Position numbers and translations under genes: made by a program. A stretch of DNA of 16,133 bases, from NCBI GenBank assembly GCA_937996825.1, contig CALKUJ010000157.1:1-16133 (forward strand), written 5' to 3'. Under the pieces are notes generated by a model. That model saw nothing but the letters and a program-made list of their open reading frames with translations. It did no database searches and was not told the origin of the DNA. Position 1 is the stretch's first letter. Every line of letters begins with the position of its first letter. Below are positions 15,103-16,133 of this stretch, in pieces. Origin of the DNA: an uncultured Polynucleobacter sp. (lineage in GTDB: Bacteria; Pseudomonadota; Gammaproteobacteria; Burkholderiales; Burkholderiaceae).

Positions 15103-15178
15103 TGGCAGGGGCGGAGGGCATCGAACCCCCAACCTTCGGTTTTGGAGACCGACACTCTGCCAATTGAGCTACGCCCCT
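15103..15178 (-). tRNA. tRNA-Trp (anticodon CCA)
   Basis: The 76-nt gene folds into a standard cloverleaf. It has a 7-bp acceptor stem AGGGGCG/CGCCCCT, a D arm with one G-U pair, a 5-bp anticodon stem TCGGT/ACCGA with loop CTCCAAA, a 5-nt variable region, and a 5-bp T stem with loop TTCGATG. The anticodon CCA is at 15143-15145. The discriminator is G, as expected for bacterial tRNA-Trp, and the 3' CCA is encoded (15103-15105). The gene lies 8 nt after the tuf stop and 16 nt before secE on the same strand. It is therefore probably excised from a tuf-tRNA-secE-nusG transcript. This is a typical betaproteobacterial arrangement. Confidence 0.97.
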
Positions 15179-15186
15179 TACGTTCA

Positions 15187-16133
15187 TTAATCTAAAACTT
15201 TAGCAACAACACCGGCGCCTACAGTACGGCCACCTTCACGAATCGCAAAACGGAGACCTTCTTCCATCGCGATCGGAGCGATCAACTTCACTGTAATTGT
15301 CACGTTATCACCAGGCATCACCATCTCTTTGTCTTTCGGCAATTCGATTGAACCTGTTACGTCCGTTGTACGGAAGTAGAACTGTGGACGGTAGTTGTTG
15401 AAGAATGGTGTGTGACGACCACCTTCGTCTTTGCTCAACACATACACCTCAGCTGTGAAGTGTGTGTGTGGCGTAATAGAACCTGGCTTAGCCAATACTT
15501 GACCACGCTCAACTTCTTCACGCTTTGTACCGCGCAACAAGATACCCACGTTGTCACCAGCTTGACCTTGGTCTAACAACTTACGGAACATCTCAACGCC
15601 TGTACATGTTGTCTTCAATGTTGGCTTGATACCGATGATCTCGATCTCTTCACCAACCTTAACAATACCGCGCTCAATACGACCAGTCACAACTGTACCG
15701 CGACCAGAAATAGAGAACACGTCTTCAACTGGCATCAAGAACGCGCCGTCAACAGCACGCTCTGGTGTTGGAATGTATGTGTCCAATGCTTCAGCCAACT
15801 TCATGATGGCCTCTTCACCTAACGCACCTTTGTCGCCCTCAAGCGCCAACTTTGCTGAACCTTTAACGATTGGTGTGTCATCGCCTGGGAAGTCATACTT
15901 AGACAACAACTCACGAACTTCCATTTCTACTAGCTCTAACAATTCTGCATCATCAACCATGTCGCACTTGTTCATGAACACGATGATGTATGGAACACCA
16001 ACCTGGCGTGCCAACAAGATGTGCTCACGTGTTTGTGGCATAGGACCGTCTGCAGCAGACACCACCAAAATAGCGCCGTCCATCTGAGCAGCACCAGTGA
16101 TCATGTTCTTAACGTAGTCAGCGTGACCTGGGC
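15187..16133 (-). CDS. tuf: Elongation factor Tu, 5' part beyond the window
   Basis: EF-Tu is the GTPase that delivers aminoacyl-tRNA to the ribosomal A site. The window holds the last 314 codons. The frame continues unbroken through P-G-H-A-D-Y-V-K-N-M to the edge, so the internal ATG at 16102-16104 is not the start. About 82 residues of a usual 396 are missing, including the P-loop and switch I. Visible parts are the catalytic-histidine motif P-G-H, N-K-C-D for guanine specificity, the G-S-A motif (K-G-S-A-K-L), domain 2 (G-R-G-T-V-V-T-G-R-I-E-R-G) and the C-terminal end G-A-G-V-V-A-K-V-L-D. tRNA-Trp follows after 8 nt without a terminator. Betaproteobacteria usually carry a second tuf near fusA; this is the copy linked to secE. 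Confidence 0.97.
   Translation of the reverse strand, partial: PGHADYVKNMITGAAQMDGAILVVSAADGPMPQTREHILLARQVGVPYIIVFMNKCDMVDDAELLELVEMEVRELLSKYDFPGDDTPIVKGSAKLALEGDKGALGEEAIMKLAEALDTYIPTPERAVDGAFLMPVEDVFSISGRGTVVTGRIERGIVKVGEEIEIIGIKPTLKTTCTGVEMFRKLLDQGQAGDNVGILLRGTKREEVERGQVLAKPGSITPHTHFTAEVYVLSKDEGGRHTPFFNNYRPQFYFRTTDVTGSIELPKDKEMVMPGDNVTITVKLIAPIAMEEGLRFAIREGGRTVGAGVVAKVLD

Noticed and set aside
15087..15155. 23-codon upstream extension of secE
   Set aside because: The codons run through the tRNA-Trp gene and begin at GTG within it; the shorter SecE has the usual length.
16102..16104. ATG as a tuf start giving a 305-aa protein
   Set aside because: The frame continues upstream through the conserved EF-Tu G3 motif to the window edge; the gene is cut off, not truncated.
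1..16133. Novel defence, mobile or biosynthetic system
   Set aside because: All coding space belongs to recognised housekeeping genes; I see no insertion sequence ends, direct-repeat arrays, integrase, toxin-antitoxin pair or unknown operon.

Overview
The window is a conserved translation and transcription gene cluster of a betaproteobacterium. Every protein gene is on the minus strand, so the biological reading order runs from high to low coordinates: tuf (5' part cut off by the window edge), tRNA-Trp(CCA), secE, nusG, rplK, rplA, rplJ, rplL, rpoB, rpoC, rpsL, rpsG, fusA. The order tuf-tRNA-Trp-secE-nusG, the subunit lengths (beta 1366 aa, beta' 1412 aa) and the protein sequences point to Burkholderiales. 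Moderate G+C and AT-rich spacers suggest a Polynucleobacter-like freshwater lineage; the order-level call is firm, the genus is a guess.

Layout in transcription order. (1) About 16133-15084: the end of EF-Tu, an 8-nt gap, tRNA-Trp with encoded CCA, a 16-nt gap, then SecE and NusG separated by 7 nt. (2) About 14134-11766: ribosomal stalk and L1-arm proteins L11, L1, L10 and L7/L12. Structured leaders before rplK and rplJ sit where L1 and L10(L12)n autoregulation is known in other proteobacteria. (3) About 11765-3227: the RNA polymerase beta and beta' genes, separated from rplL by a 198-nt spacer rich in hairpins and from each other by 1 nt. (4) About 3226-3: the str operon (S12, S7, EF-G), with a very good sigma70-type promoter in front of rpsL and a hairpin-rich spacer before rpsG at the usual S7 feedback site.

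Together the genes supply elongation factors (EF-Tu, EF-G), tRNA, ribosomal proteins, the two large RNAP subunits, the elongation factor NusG that couples RNAP to the ribosome, and the SecE translocon subunit. All proteins look intact, with expected motifs and near-standard lengths. I see no mobile element, CRISPR array, defence system, phage remnant or unknown gene, and no gene-free stretch longer than 300 bases.

The interest is in the spacers. The most notable is a chain of three mutually exclusive RNA hairpins between rplL and rpoB. Next are a promoter whose -35 box lies inside a long palindrome upstream of rpsL, and a secE start just downstream of a tRNA 3' end with no visible ribosome-binding site. 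Several obvious reading frames extend upstream of the true starts (rpoB, rplK, secE); corrected starts are given. rplJ and fusA start with GTG.
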